Below are positions 16,083-24,055 of a stretch of 34,644 bases of DNA, piece after piece. This DNA is from Planctomycetota bacterium (lineage in GTDB: Bacteria > Planctomycetota > Planctomycetia > Pirellulales > Pirellulaceae), in contig CAUJKL010000025.1 in the NCBI GenBank assembly GCA_963204995.1, forward strand, positions 1-34,644, read 5' to 3'. Position 1 is the stretch's first letter, and each line of letters begins with the position of its first letter. Under the pieces are notes generated by a model that saw only the letters and a list, made by a program, of their open reading frames with translations, did not search any database and had not been told where the DNA came from. Both the position numbers and the translations under genes were made by a program.

Positions 16083-17021
16083 GTGATTTGGTTCAACTAC
16101 TTCAGCCCGATCATCATGGTGGCTGCCGTCTGGATCGCCTATCGCGTTGGCAAGCGGTCGCGAGACCAGTTGGAGCAGCAGGGCCTTGGCGACGTTGGGC
16201 AGGCGAAAATCGTCGTCCGGGACTTAGAGCAAATCTCGCAGCAAGTGCGGCGAAGTCTGGTGAGCCATCACGCGAGCATCGTTCAATTCAAAGAGCGAAT
16301 TAGCAAGCTGACAGAGACCGGCGATTCAGAAGCGCTCATGGAGCTGACGCGAGAAGCCGAGCAGATTCTGCAGCCGACGATCCAACTGGCCAGCCAAATC
16401 GCACATGCCTACGACGACATTCGGCAACAAACGGACCAGCTTAGTTCCCCAGAGCAGCTGCGAACCGATGCTCTTACTGGATTGAGCAGTCGGCGCGCGA
16501 TGGAAGATATCCTGAAGATGTTGTTCGCGATGAAGTCGCGCTACGACACTCGTTTTGCAATTGCACTGATCGACATTGACGGGTTTCAGAAGATCAACGA
16601 TCAGTACGGGCATGTCCGCGGCGACGAAATGCTGCGGTCGTTTGCCGCCACCTTGGACAGTACGGTTCGCGAAACCGATGTCGTCGTCCGATTTGGAGGC
16701 GAGGAGTTTGTGGTCATCATGCCCGAGACGGATCTTCCTGGCTCCTGTGTCTTCGGTCAGCGACTGCGAAAGAGCGTCCGCGACAAGCTCGATCTGACGG
16801 TCAGCGTTGGCGTTGCTGAAGCACGGGATGGCGATACGCTAAAGTCGCTGCTTTCCCGCACGGACAGCGCCCTGTACAGCGCCAAAGCTGGCGGCGGTGA
16901 CTGTGTTTTCCAGCACACTGGGAGGCACATCGAGTTGGCTCGACCGCTCAAGGCTGTTTCATTACCACCGGCGGACGGCAGCGAGTCGGACGCATCTGCG
17001 ACGACAGCAGCCGGTGCTTAA
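16083..17021 (+). CDS. Membrane-anchored diguanylate cyclase (GGDEF domain)
   Basis: 312 residues from a GTG start, chosen because GAGGAG lies about nine bases upstream. A transmembrane segment occupies about residues 5-22 (NYFSPIIMVAAVWIAYRVG). A helical, probably coiled-coil region follows (about 27-125). The GGDEF domain then starts at DALTGLSSRRAMED and carries FGGEEFVVIMPE with the active site GGEEF at 205-209. An RETD sequence exactly five residues upstream (196-199) is a complete allosteric I-site for product inhibition. The enzyme makes cyclic di-GMP from two GTP. No EAL domain is present and no PAS or HAMP domain is recognised. The last 35 residues are low-complexity Ala/Ser. It converges with the TPR gene, with six bases between them. 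Confidence 0.93.
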   Translation: MIWFNYFSPIIMVAAVWIAYRVGKRSRDQLEQQGLGDVGQAKIVVRDLEQISQQVRRSLVSHHASIVQFKERISKLTETGDSEALMELTREAEQILQPTIQLASQIAHAYDDIRQQTDQLSSPEQLRTDALTGLSSRRAMEDILKMLFAMKSRYDTRFAIALIDIDGFQKINDQYGHVRGDEMLRSFAATLDSTVRETDVVVRFGGEEFVVIMPETDLPGSCVFGQRLRKSVRDKLDLTVSVGVAEARDGDTLKSLLSRTDSALYSAKAGGGDCVFQHTGRHIELARPLKAVSLPPADGSESDASATTAAGA

Positions 17022-17027
17022 CACTCG

Positions 17028-17954
17028 CTAAAACAGCTGCTCGTTGGGCTCAAATCCCAAGGCACGAACGCGCTCACGGTCGACTTTCGCTTCGTCTTTC
17101 AATCCCAAACGATCGTACACCAACGAGCGATGGTAGAGCATCACCGCGAGAGCTTGCTGATAGGACATACGTTCTGTTTCGGATTGGTAGCTACGGACGC
17201 CCGATAACCCTTGGGCTTCCTGATAGGCGACCAGCTTCTCCCACACTTCGACCGCTCGCTCGATGTCTACCTTGGCGGCTTGGGAGTCGCCGAGGCGATA
17301 TTTGACGAATCCACGGGTATCCAAGAACGCAGGGTTGTCGCCCGCTAGCCGTAAAGCCTCGTCGATATGCTCCAAGGCCTCGTTCAGTTGCGTGTCGCCA
17401 ATCGCTTGTGCGTAGGCCAACGAATTCAGCGCGGTCGGAGCGCTGCCGATCCATTCTTTCTCGGCCCGTCGCAACAGTTCTTCGCAGACTTTGATCGCCT
17501 CGTCGTGCTTGCCAAGGTGGTGCAACACTTGGCTCTTTAGCGCTAATGCCGTCGTTGAATCTGTAGACAGTTCGATGATGCGTTGGACATCCGCGAGTGC
17601 CTTCTCGTACTCTTTGGCTTCCAAATAGAACTGGACGCGCTGCTCGTAAATGGCGACCGTCTCTGGAAACTCAGCAGCTGCGATATCGAGAATCGATATG
17701 GCCCCCGGCAGATCACCCTCGAGCCACTTGGCCTGAGCCGCTGCAATTTGCCACTTGGCCCGCTCCGAAGGCAGCCAGTAGAGCATCAGCGCGACCGACA
17801 CGCCGACCGCAACGAGAAACAGCAGCACGCGGCGATCTCGGCGATTTCGCGACCGGCGCGGCGTGGAATCGGCAAATTCCGCTTGAAAAACGTCTTCTTC
17901 GCCGGCGAATGATGGAGAGAGTGGTTCGGATTCTTGTGACGAGGTCGAGTTCAT
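17028..17954 (-). CDS. Membrane-anchored tetratricopeptide-repeat protein
   Basis: 308 residues. A charged cytoplasmic leader (1-42, ending RRSRNRRDRR) precedes one transmembrane segment (about residues 44-62, LLFLVAVGVSVALMLYWL). The rest is a series of TPR units, for example KWLEGDLPGAISILDIAAAEFP, LEAKEYEKALADVQRIIELS and LAYAQAIGDTQLNEALEHIDEALRLAG. The basic leader predicts an N-in topology, with the repeats on the outer side of the inner membrane. TPR arrays bind other proteins; the partner is unknown. The start at 17954 begins this leader; the frame upstream to 18200 has no support. Function unassigned. Confidence 0.85.
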   Translation of the reverse strand: MNSTSSQESEPLSPSFAGEEDVFQAEFADSTPRRSRNRRDRRVLLFLVAVGVSVALMLYWLPSERAKWQIAAAQAKWLEGDLPGAISILDIAAAEFPETVAIYEQRVQFYLEAKEYEKALADVQRIIELSTDSTTALALKSQVLHHLGKHDEAIKVCEELLRRAEKEWIGSAPTALNSLAYAQAIGDTQLNEALEHIDEALRLAGDNPAFLDTRGFVKYRLGDSQAAKVDIERAVEVWEKLVAYQEAQGLSGVRSYQSETERMSYQQALAVMLYHRSLVYDRLGLKDEAKVDRERVRALGFEPNEQLF

Positions 17955-18117
17955 AATGTGCTGCCAAAGACCAGATGTAGCGGTTTGTCGGGGCCTGATA
18001 TACCGCAATTCATTAAAACCTGTGATTCCCGCTATTGAATCGCCTGTGTGAACTGTATCATATCGGGCATTGGAGTATGTCAACCCATCCGAACTCGAAG
18101 CACATAAGGAGTCCGTG

Positions 18118-18447
18118 ATGCCACTGTTCGAGGTAGAAACGAACGCGCACATCATTATCACTTGGGCTGCTGACGAAGATGCCGCATCGGCAGTCGTCAA
18201 CGAGGCCTACCCCAACGACACAGTCACCCGGCTAACGAAGCGGCCACGCGATACTTGGGTCATTTCCAAGGGAGCGTTGGGCTTGACTGATAGCACGGCG
18301 ACCGACCCGTGCGGGGTGGCTCGCGACTGCTTGTCCAAGTCCGCAGGCGACAAAGTCCACGCCATTCGACTGTACATGCATGAAACCGGCACTGACCTGG
18401 AAAATGCTAGGAAAGTCATCGAATCGAACGTTGTGATGGGCTGGTAA
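18118..18447 (+). CDS. Small protein with a ribosomal L7/L12 C-terminal-like motif
   Basis: 109 residues, with AAGGAG eight bases upstream of the ATG. The N-terminal half (1-50) looks like an alpha/beta fold with a DEDAASAVVNEAYPND segment. The C-terminal part, from about residue 76 (GDKVHAIRLYMHETG, then DLENARKVIE), resembles the helix-turn-helix of the L7/L12 C-terminal domain, which has the pattern K-x-x-A-I-K-x-h-R-x-x-x-G-L-x-L-x-x-A-K-x-x-V-E. In ribosomes that domain recruits translation GTPases. Here it is a stand-alone domain and the resemblance does not establish a ribosomal role. It is cytoplasmic, with no signal peptide. A second small gene follows 82 bases later on the same strand. 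Confidence 0.72.
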   Translation: MPLFEVETNAHIIITWAADEDAASAVVNEAYPNDTVTRLTKRPRDTWVISKGALGLTDSTATDPCGVARDCLSKSAGDKVHAIRLYMHETGTDLENARKVIESNVVMGW

Positions 18448-18529
18448 GGCTCAAGTCACAAGTTTCTCTGATCTTAAAGCTCGCTCGTGTTCGATGACTC
18501 TAGGAAGAGCAATCGTACAGGAGCGAGCA

Positions 18530-18751
18530 ATGATCCGTTTTGATACTTCACAAACCGAGGTAGCGTTAGTCAGTAACCCTGGGCTGGTCCGCAATTTTCG
18601 CGTTCAGGTGCGCGAAGGCGGCTCCCGCGACTGGCGCATGCACAGCACCTTTCGTCATCGTACGCAGGCCGAGTCCTGCGTCGTCGCTTTACAGACCAAG
18701 GGCGTCTCCGCACGGCTGGTCGATTGCGACCGCTGTCCCACAGCAATCTAA
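18530..18751 (+). CDS. Small hypothetical protein
   Basis: 73 residues, with AGGAG seven bases upstream of ATG 18530, a strong ribosome site that fixes the start. The sequence has the pattern FRVQVREGGSRDWRMHSTF, then a helix with AESCVVALQTKGVSARLVDC, and no signal peptide. The beta-strand/helix spacing suggests a compact alpha/beta protein. It may be co-transcribed with the L7/L12-like gene upstream. I recognise no family. The frame could start upstream at 18494, but that ATG has no ribosome site. Confidence 0.6.
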   Translation: MIRFDTSQTEVALVSNPGLVRNFRVQVREGGSRDWRMHSTFRHRTQAESCVVALQTKGVSARLVDCDRCPTAI

Positions 18752-18817
18752 GCTGGCGTACGTTCACGCGCCGTACGACGACGTGTGAAGATTTCTACCC
18801 GATTGGGAAGTGCATGC

Positions 18818-19570
18818 CTATTTGCGAGCTGCCTTAGCTTGCGCGTCGAGCGAGAAGATCTTCACGTCGTCCACCACCGCGTTCTTCGGCACGGCCAATC
18901 GAAGCATTCGCTTGGTGGGATGCGCGATCCCTTCCGAGGCGAATGCGCCGACTTCCTTACCGTCGATGGATACGCTCAGGTTATCGCCGACGATTTTTGC
19001 CAATAACGTATACCATTTCCCGGTCTCCAGTTGATGAGGAAACTTCTTGACCTTGGTCCTTAACATCGCTTGCTGAGCGGGAGTCAGCTGGTTGGCTTGC
19101 CGCAACTCGCGAATCTTCAGGTCCATGTTGCCAGTCTTGAGATCTGACAACTCCACGCCGGTGGTGCTAACCTTCGCGGCGAATAAATGACCCGCATGAA
19201 CTTCTTTGTAGCTCAGATCAGCAAAGTTCAGGCCGAGACTGTCTTGCTTGTCCTCCAGCATGAACCGCAGTTCAACGCGACCGTCACGGAACTCGGCCGG
19301 GTGCGTGACTGACACCGCGTGGTCCGCGACTTTGTGGATGTAGATGTACATGGCACCATCGCGGAGATCGACTTGCTTGTTGCCGGCAGCGCGAGACTTA
19401 CTGTTCGACCCCCAGCCGTTGCCGATCTCGTCCGTTTTCTCCTGAGATTCGTTGCGTTCGAAATCGTCCTCGAAGATCAAGGTGCCACGCTCGTCCGCGA
19501 GAAGGGCCGAGGAAAAGAGTGTGATGGAAAGTGCGAGCGCACGGGCGGCGATGATGAATTGTTTGTTCAT
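18818..19570 (-). CDS. Secreted LamG/DUF1080-like beta-sandwich protein
   Basis: 250 residues. A signal peptide (residues 1 to about 22, ending SSALLADE) precedes a concanavalin-type beta-sandwich. It opens with GTLIFEDDFERNESQE and has the alternating strands DHAVSVTHPAEFRDGRVELR, GKWYTLLAKIVGDNLSVSID and VVDDVKIFSLDA, a pattern shared by LamG and DUF1080-like secreted planctomycete proteins that bind or cut glycans. I place the start at 19570, after the AGGGA that precedes it. The gene diverges from the sulfatase-DUF1080 gene across 171 bases, so both may share a control region and a glycan substrate. Catalytic residues are not obvious, so it may only bind. Confidence 0.8.
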   Translation of the reverse strand: MNKQFIIAARALALSITLFSSALLADERGTLIFEDDFERNESQEKTDEIGNGWGSNSKSRAAGNKQVDLRDGAMYIYIHKVADHAVSVTHPAEFRDGRVELRFMLEDKQDSLGLNFADLSYKEVHAGHLFAAKVSTTGVELSDLKTGNMDLKIRELRQANQLTPAQQAMLRTKVKKFPHQLETGKWYTLLAKIVGDNLSVSIDGKEVGAFASEGIAHPTKRMLRLAVPKNAVVDDVKIFSLDAQAKAARK

Positions 19571-19741
19571 TGTATGAGTCCCTGTCATGGATTGGTTTAC
19601 CAGGCGAACGGCAATGTCGATTTCGTGGGGTGGGAAGTTGCTCTCGGATGATGTCAAATGTGGCCTACCGAGCGGCTGTCTGGCCTGGCCCTAGTGTACA
19701 CAGATCGCACGACCATCACCTAGCCTCACAAGAAGAACATC

Positions 19742-21934
19742 ATGCAAATCCGTCTGCCATTACTCCTTGCCGCCATCCTGCTGAGCGTTCTCAGCCTGCG
19801 TGCTAGCGAACGCCCTAATATTGTCTTCTTCTTTACCGACGACCAGACGACAAGCACGCTCGGCTGCTATGGCAATCCGATTGTGCAAACGCCGAATATC
19901 GACGGCTTGGCGCGGCGGGGTGTGCGATTTGAAAACGCGTTCGTCAGCCATTCGATCTGCTGGGTTAGTCGCACGACGGTACTCACGGGACTGGTGGGAC
20001 GCAGTTACGGCGAGCCGAGTAATCCCGAGCAAGCACGGGCCGATGCGGTTGAGACGTTGTATTCGGATATCTTGCGCGAGAACGGTTATCGCACTGGGTA
20101 TTTCGGCAAGTGGCACGCCAAGATGCCTTCCGGATACCGCAACGCAGACCACTTCGACGAGTTCGAGGCGATCGGGCGAAATCCGTATTACAAAAGACAA
20201 CCCGATGGCAGCCTACGGCACGAGACGGAATTGATCGTCGATCGCGGCATCGAGTTCATAAAGAATCAGCCACAGGAAAAACCCTTTGCCTTGAACTTGT
20301 GGTTCAACGCCTGCCACGCCGAAGACGGTGATCGCCGCCCCGGCATCGGGCATTTCCCGTGGCCACAAGCGGTCGACGGCATGTACGAGGATGTCGAGCT
20401 GAATCCGCCGCGATTAAATGATCCGGCGATCTTCGAATCACAACCTGACTTTCTCAAAACGACGATCAACCGCGAGCGTTACTTCTGGCGGTGGAACACG
20501 GACTATAAATATCAGATCAACATGCGGGCCTATTATCGCATGGTCAGCGGGATCGACGGAGCGATTGGGCGCTTCATGCAAGCGCTCGAAGAAGCCGGAC
20601 TCGCCGACAACACGATCATTGTCTACTCGGCCGACAACGGCTACTACATGGGCAATCGCGGATTCGCCGGTAAGTGGTCGCACTACGAGGAATCGCTCCG
20701 CGTGCCGCTGATCGTGGCCGACCCGCGCGTACCCGAATCGCAGCGGGGCAAAGTTACGGACGCGCTCGCCCTCAACCTCGACTTACCTGCGACGTTTCTG
20801 GATTGGGCGGGCGTCGAAGTGCCACAGCGTTATCAGGGCCGCAGCTTGCAGCCCATCGTCGCCGAGGGAAAACCGGGCGACTGGCGTACCGAAACGTTTC
20901 ACGAACATTTTGCTGTGCGCAACCGCATTCCTGCGTTTGAAGGGTTGCGCAACGATCAGTTCAAGTACGTCCGCTACTTCGATCATGGGAACTACGAGTT
21001 CCTGCACGATTTGAAGAACGACCCGGACGAGTTGGTCAATCTGGCCAACGATCCCAAGCACGCCGAGACACTTGAGGCCATGCGCGAGCGAACGACAAGA
21101 CAGGTGGCTGCCTACGGCGGTCCGCTCGCCCCGCTGCAAGGTAAGTTCACGGCATCGACCGTCCCACATCCCGAGGCATCAGCCGCCGTCACCGTCACGC
21201 CGGGCAAGGACGGATTCGTCCAGCTATTCAACGGCAAGAACCTAAATGGCTGGACGGGCGATCCAGAGTACTGGTCCGTCAAAGACGGTGCGATTACTGG
21301 CGTGACGGACGGCTCGCTGAAGATGAATCGCTTCCTCTCCTGGGAAGGCTCAACGATCCGCAACTTCGATTTGCAAGTGCAGGTGAAAGTCACGCCCGGC
21401 GGCAACAGCGGCATTCAGTATCGTGGACTGTCGCGGCCCGAAATCGGGCTCGACATTGTGTCGGGCTACCAATGTGACGTCGTCGCGAACACTCCGGAAT
21501 ACAACGGCATGTTGTACGAGGAACGAGGCCGCCGGATCCTGTCGCATACTGGTGAGAAAGTCATCATCGATACCACCGGCCAACCGTGGGTGGTCGGCCA
21601 GTTGCCGTTCAAAGAGTTCGCACCGGATCAATGGCACGATTACCGCGTTCTCGTCGAAGGCAATCATCACCAGCACTGGATCGACGGCCACCCGACAGCG
21701 GACTTGATCGACCTCGATGAAAAAGGCCGTGCCCTGGAAGGCGTCCTAGCCGTGCAAGTCCACGTCGGTCCCGCGATGACCATTCAGTACAAAGACTTCA
21801 AGATCAAACATCTGCCTGATGACATGCCTTTGCAGAAGGCCGAAGACCATCCGATTCCCAACGACGCGTACGGTGTGAAGCCGCAAGGAAAATTACCTGC
21901 GGATTGGAAGGCACCGGTTTACGGAGAGAGATGA
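19742..21934 (+). CDS. Sulfatase fused to a C-terminal DUF1080 (3-keto-disaccharide hydrolase-like) domain
   Basis: 730 residues. Signal peptide about residues 1-22, then a type I sulfatase fold: metal ligands D33 D34 in FFTDDQT, GYRTGYFGKWH (115-125) and YSADNGYYMG (295-304). The formylglycine site is C73-W-V-S-R77; the usual form is C-x-P/A-x-R, so Val replaces Pro/Ala. After the sulfatase ending (about residue 460), a linker leads to a DUF1080 domain from residue 491 (GFVQLFNGKNLNGW) to about 710. DUF1080 proteins include hydrolases acting on 3-keto-glycosides and binding modules. The protein should leave the cytoplasm and remove sulfate from a polysaccharide. The exact substrate is not readable. 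Confidence 0.93.
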   Translation: MQIRLPLLLAAILLSVLSLRASERPNIVFFFTDDQTTSTLGCYGNPIVQTPNIDGLARRGVRFENAFVSHSICWVSRTTVLTGLVGRSYGEPSNPEQARADAVETLYSDILRENGYRTGYFGKWHAKMPSGYRNADHFDEFEAIGRNPYYKRQPDGSLRHETELIVDRGIEFIKNQPQEKPFALNLWFNACHAEDGDRRPGIGHFPWPQAVDGMYEDVELNPPRLNDPAIFESQPDFLKTTINRERYFWRWNTDYKYQINMRAYYRMVSGIDGAIGRFMQALEEAGLADNTIIVYSADNGYYMGNRGFAGKWSHYEESLRVPLIVADPRVPESQRGKVTDALALNLDLPATFLDWAGVEVPQRYQGRSLQPIVAEGKPGDWRTETFHEHFAVRNRIPAFEGLRNDQFKYVRYFDHGNYEFLHDLKNDPDELVNLANDPKHAETLEAMRERTTRQVAAYGGPLAPLQGKFTASTVPHPEASAAVTVTPGKDGFVQLFNGKNLNGWTGDPEYWSVKDGAITGVTDGSLKMNRFLSWEGSTIRNFDLQVQVKVTPGGNSGIQYRGLSRPEIGLDIVSGYQCDVVANTPEYNGMLYEERGRRILSHTGEKVIIDTTGQPWVVGQLPFKEFAPDQWHDYRVLVEGNHHQHWIDGHPTADLIDLDEKGRALEGVLAVQVHVGPAMTIQYKDFKIKHLPDDMPLQKAEDHPIPNDAYGVKPQGKLPADWKAPVYGER

Positions 21935-21980
21935 TATATCGCATTTCGCTCACAGGTCCTTTCAGCTTCACGTTACGCAA

Positions 21981-22052
21981 AATCAGCTGCCGGTGTCGCA
22001 AGTAAATTGCGATCGCCACGCAGACTTCGGCCAGTTTGAGTGACGAATGCAT
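21981..22052 (-). pseudogene. DUF433-type antitoxin C-terminal scrap, copy 1
   Basis: On the minus strand 24 residues (SLKLAEVCVAIAIYLRHRQ) resemble the end of a DUF433 protein, where L-x-L-A-E/D-V-Y-A-A-I-x-Y-Y/H-x-x-x-R is conserved. A second, better kept copy is at 23351-23461, about three-quarters identical at the DNA level. The N-terminal part is missing. It lies between the sulfatase gene and the small gene at 22155. Confidence 0.5.
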
Positions 22053-22154
22053 TTCGACGGTGATTTCGGGTGTTACCCTTGAGATGACTGAGGACTTGCT
22101 ACAATGGGCAAGTCCGGTGAGTTTTGTTCGGCAACTTACGTTTGCGAGGATTAG

Positions 22155-22379
22155 ATGGCATCAACAATTGACGCGCCGCTTCAGTGGGTGGAAAGCATCA
22201 CGATGTTGCGACTACCTGAACATGCCGACCAGCGATTGCAAGAGCTGATGGATCGAAATAACGAAGGCCAGTTGACCGAAAGTGAGAAAGCTGATCTGGA
22301 AGCACTTGCGGAACTCAGCGAACAGCTCTCGCTCGTCCGAGCAGAAGCCCTTCATCTTCTCGGTCGCGAACCTTCTTAA
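22155..22379 (+). CDS. Small helical partner of the HNH nuclease
   Basis: 74 residues, with GAGG eight bases upstream. The N-terminus (MASTIDAPLQWVESITMLRLP) is followed by a helical, Glu/Leu-rich sequence with ADQRLQELMDRNNEGQLTES and LEALAELSEQLSLVRAEALH, then LLGREP. I recall the same architecture immediately upstream of HNH nucleases in several planctomycetes and cyanobacteria, so the pair is probably a unit. The partner might bind or control the nuclease, similar to an antitoxin or immunity protein. This is inference from position. The HNH frame begins 11 bases after the stop. Confidence 0.65.
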   Translation: MASTIDAPLQWVESITMLRLPEHADQRLQELMDRNNEGQLTESEKADLEALAELSEQLSLVRAEALHLLGREPS

Positions 22380-22390
22380 CGGGAAGATCG

Positions 22391-22800
22391 GTGACTTTCC
22401 GAACTAGCATTCTCGAACAAGTTCAGACGCGCGCCGATCAACGGTGCGAGTACTGCAAAATGCACCAATCGCTGCAAGGCGCGACGTTCCATCTCGAACA
22501 CATCGTGCCAAGAACGCAGGGCGGGCATCGGACCTCGACAATCTCGCGTGGGCATGTCCCAGTTGCAACTTACACAAGGCCGATCGGATCGAACTCCCTT
22601 CACCCGACGCCGAGGGAATCGTTGGCATGTTCAACCCGCGTCGCGACGTGTGGTCGGAACATTTCAAGTGGGACGAGCACGCGATCATCGGGAAGACTAC
22701 GAAGGGACGAGCAACGGTCGACGCGCTGCTGCTGAATCATCACCGACGATTGAAGATTAGACAGGCTGAACAAATGTTCGGATTGTTCCCTCCAGAATGA
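22391..22800 (+). pseudogene. HNH endonuclease broken by one frameshift
   Basis: The GTG start at 22391 follows GGGAAG and gives TFRTSILEQVQTRADQRCEYC, an HNH zinc-ribbon start, then FHLEHIVPRTQGG (the H and metal residues). The frame breaks within GGG at 22523-22525. Adding one G continues it as ASDLDNLAWACPSCNLHKADR with the second C-x-x-C, and then a typical tail (MFNPRRDVWSEHFKWDE...) to 22800. Apart from the single missing base the protein is complete, about 136 residues. It would cut DNA with a beta-beta-alpha-metal site. Either sequencing error in the G-run or recent inactivation explains the break. Confidence 0.8.
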
Positions 22801-23350
22801 GAGCGATGCCTCCCGTGGAACGAACTCGCCACACTCCTCCAATATGGCGTGCGACCTCAGGACCAGAAAAGCTGTCAGCGACCGTTGTTTTGTTTCTTGG
22901 GTCTGCCATGAGGGTGAAGCGTGCTCTCCAGGCCGAGTTGCTGAACCATTTTGCCTGCGGATTGGAAGGCACCGATTTATGGAACGCGATGATCGCGAGC
23001 ATCTCGCTCACTAATCCGTTTGGCATCGCGTATCGTGGTCGCCAGAGCTGAGGCATGTCGTGTCGAATCGTCATGGACGAGGAAGCAATGATTCGCTCGG
23101 CTGCGGAAGCTTCACGCCCTGATTGGCGTTCACGTATTGTTGTTGCTCGTCACTCCACCGAATGTCGAGCGTCGCGGATAGTGTTTTCAACGCACCCCAA
23201 CGTTCGTCGTTGGCCTAGGGAGAACTCCGGAGACGAGCCGGTAGTGGTGATTTTGACCTTTTGGTTCCCGAAGTTAAGTTGGCACGTCGCTGGAGTAATC
23301 GTTGGCGAATTTCCCGCACCTCCGGCTACCGCTTTGGTCATTCGGCGAGT
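22801..23350. other. Scar region with a duplicated sulfatase tail
   Basis: About 550 bases without a gene that I believe. Frames cross it but none has a ribosome site and recognisable domain. At 22951-23011 there is a diverged copy of the 3' end of the sulfatase gene: the translation LPADWKAP-(I/V)-YG-x-R followed by stop is present at both places, together with about 20 bases past the stop. This appears to be the edge of a degraded duplication. Confidence 0.55.
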
Positions 23351-23461
23351 TTCTTCCCCTCGTCGCCGCCGTGCGTCTAAATAATCCTGGATCTGCTGCC
23401 GGTATCGCAAGTGATACACGATCGCCGCATAGACGTCCGCCAGCTTGAGTGTCGGGTACAT
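23351..23461 (-). pseudogene. DUF433-type antitoxin C-terminal scrap, copy 2
   Basis: On the minus strand 37 residues start with MYPTLKLADVYAAIVYHLRY, then RQQIQDYLDARRRRGEE, which matches the conserved C-terminal helix of DUF433 proteins (small DNA-binding antitoxin-like proteins). The DNA-binding N-terminal half is absent: 15 bases upstream is the stop codon of the nucleotidyltransferase gene. Beyond residue 37 the frame loses resemblance. Confidence 0.5.
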
Positions 23462-23476
23462 CTCCCAATTGCCATT

Positions 23477-24055
23477 TCATGATTGTTCCAGCAGCCGTTC
23501 TAGAAGATCAGCCACACCCACCGATTCGCTCGCCGCTTGCAAGTACTCGATGTCTGTATCGCCACCTAGAAGTTTGATGAGTTTCGTGACGTCGTCCCAC
23601 TGTCTCTCGGACGTTTCATTCGTCAGCCGAATCCATTCCAACTTGCTCACGATGGAGTCTTCCGCAGTTGCAATTGGTACCGCGACCGTTCGGCTTTCGC
23701 CGAGTAGCTGTGTGGACGCTCGCTGCATCGCGTTGAGATCGAACAGACGGCCTCGACTTATGAAAATGTCAACTTTGAATGACGTGGGCAGGTGGATCAG
23801 GTTGAAGCACGACTTGCGTCTGACCGCATCGCGTATTGCTGACTCACTGATGTAAAAATCATCGTCAAACGACGCGATGAAGGGCGCGATGTGACTTTCC
23901 GTCAACTCACAAACAAGATCGACATCCATCGTTGAACGCGTCGCCCCGTGGAAGGAGCTGGCCACGCTTCCGCCGACGAAATGGGATACGCCAAGCGTCT
24001 TAAGAGCAGCAATGACGGGAGATAAAGCGTCGACTAAATCGTCAGTTTCCCTCAA
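23477..24055 (-). CDS. Nucleotidyltransferase-fold protein, likely part of a two-gene defence or toxin-antitoxin module
   Basis: 192 residues from a TTG start at 24055. AGGAG is eight bases upstream of it and the protein begins exactly where the fold begins. The start of the upstream ATG frame (24106) would lie deep inside the partner gene. Residues 26-47 (FVGGSVASSFHGATRSTMDVDL) carry the minimal nucleotidyltransferase signature, GGS followed by the two catalytic Asp of TMDVD (D44, D46). A kinked helical region follows, with EDSIVSKLEWIR. Related proteins (AbiEii/DUF1814 or MNT type) add NMP groups to tRNA or to a HEPN partner. The gene overlaps the stop of the gene upstream by 14 bases, so the two are translationally coupled. 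Confidence 0.75.
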   Translation of the reverse strand: MRETDDLVDALSPVIAALKTLGVSHFVGGSVASSFHGATRSTMDVDLVCELTESHIAPFIASFDDDFYISESAIRDAVRRKSCFNLIHLPTSFKVDIFISRGRLFDLNAMQRASTQLLGESRTVAVPIATAEDSIVSKLEWIRLTNETSERQWDDVTKLIKLLGGDTDIEYLQAASESVGVADLLERLLEQS

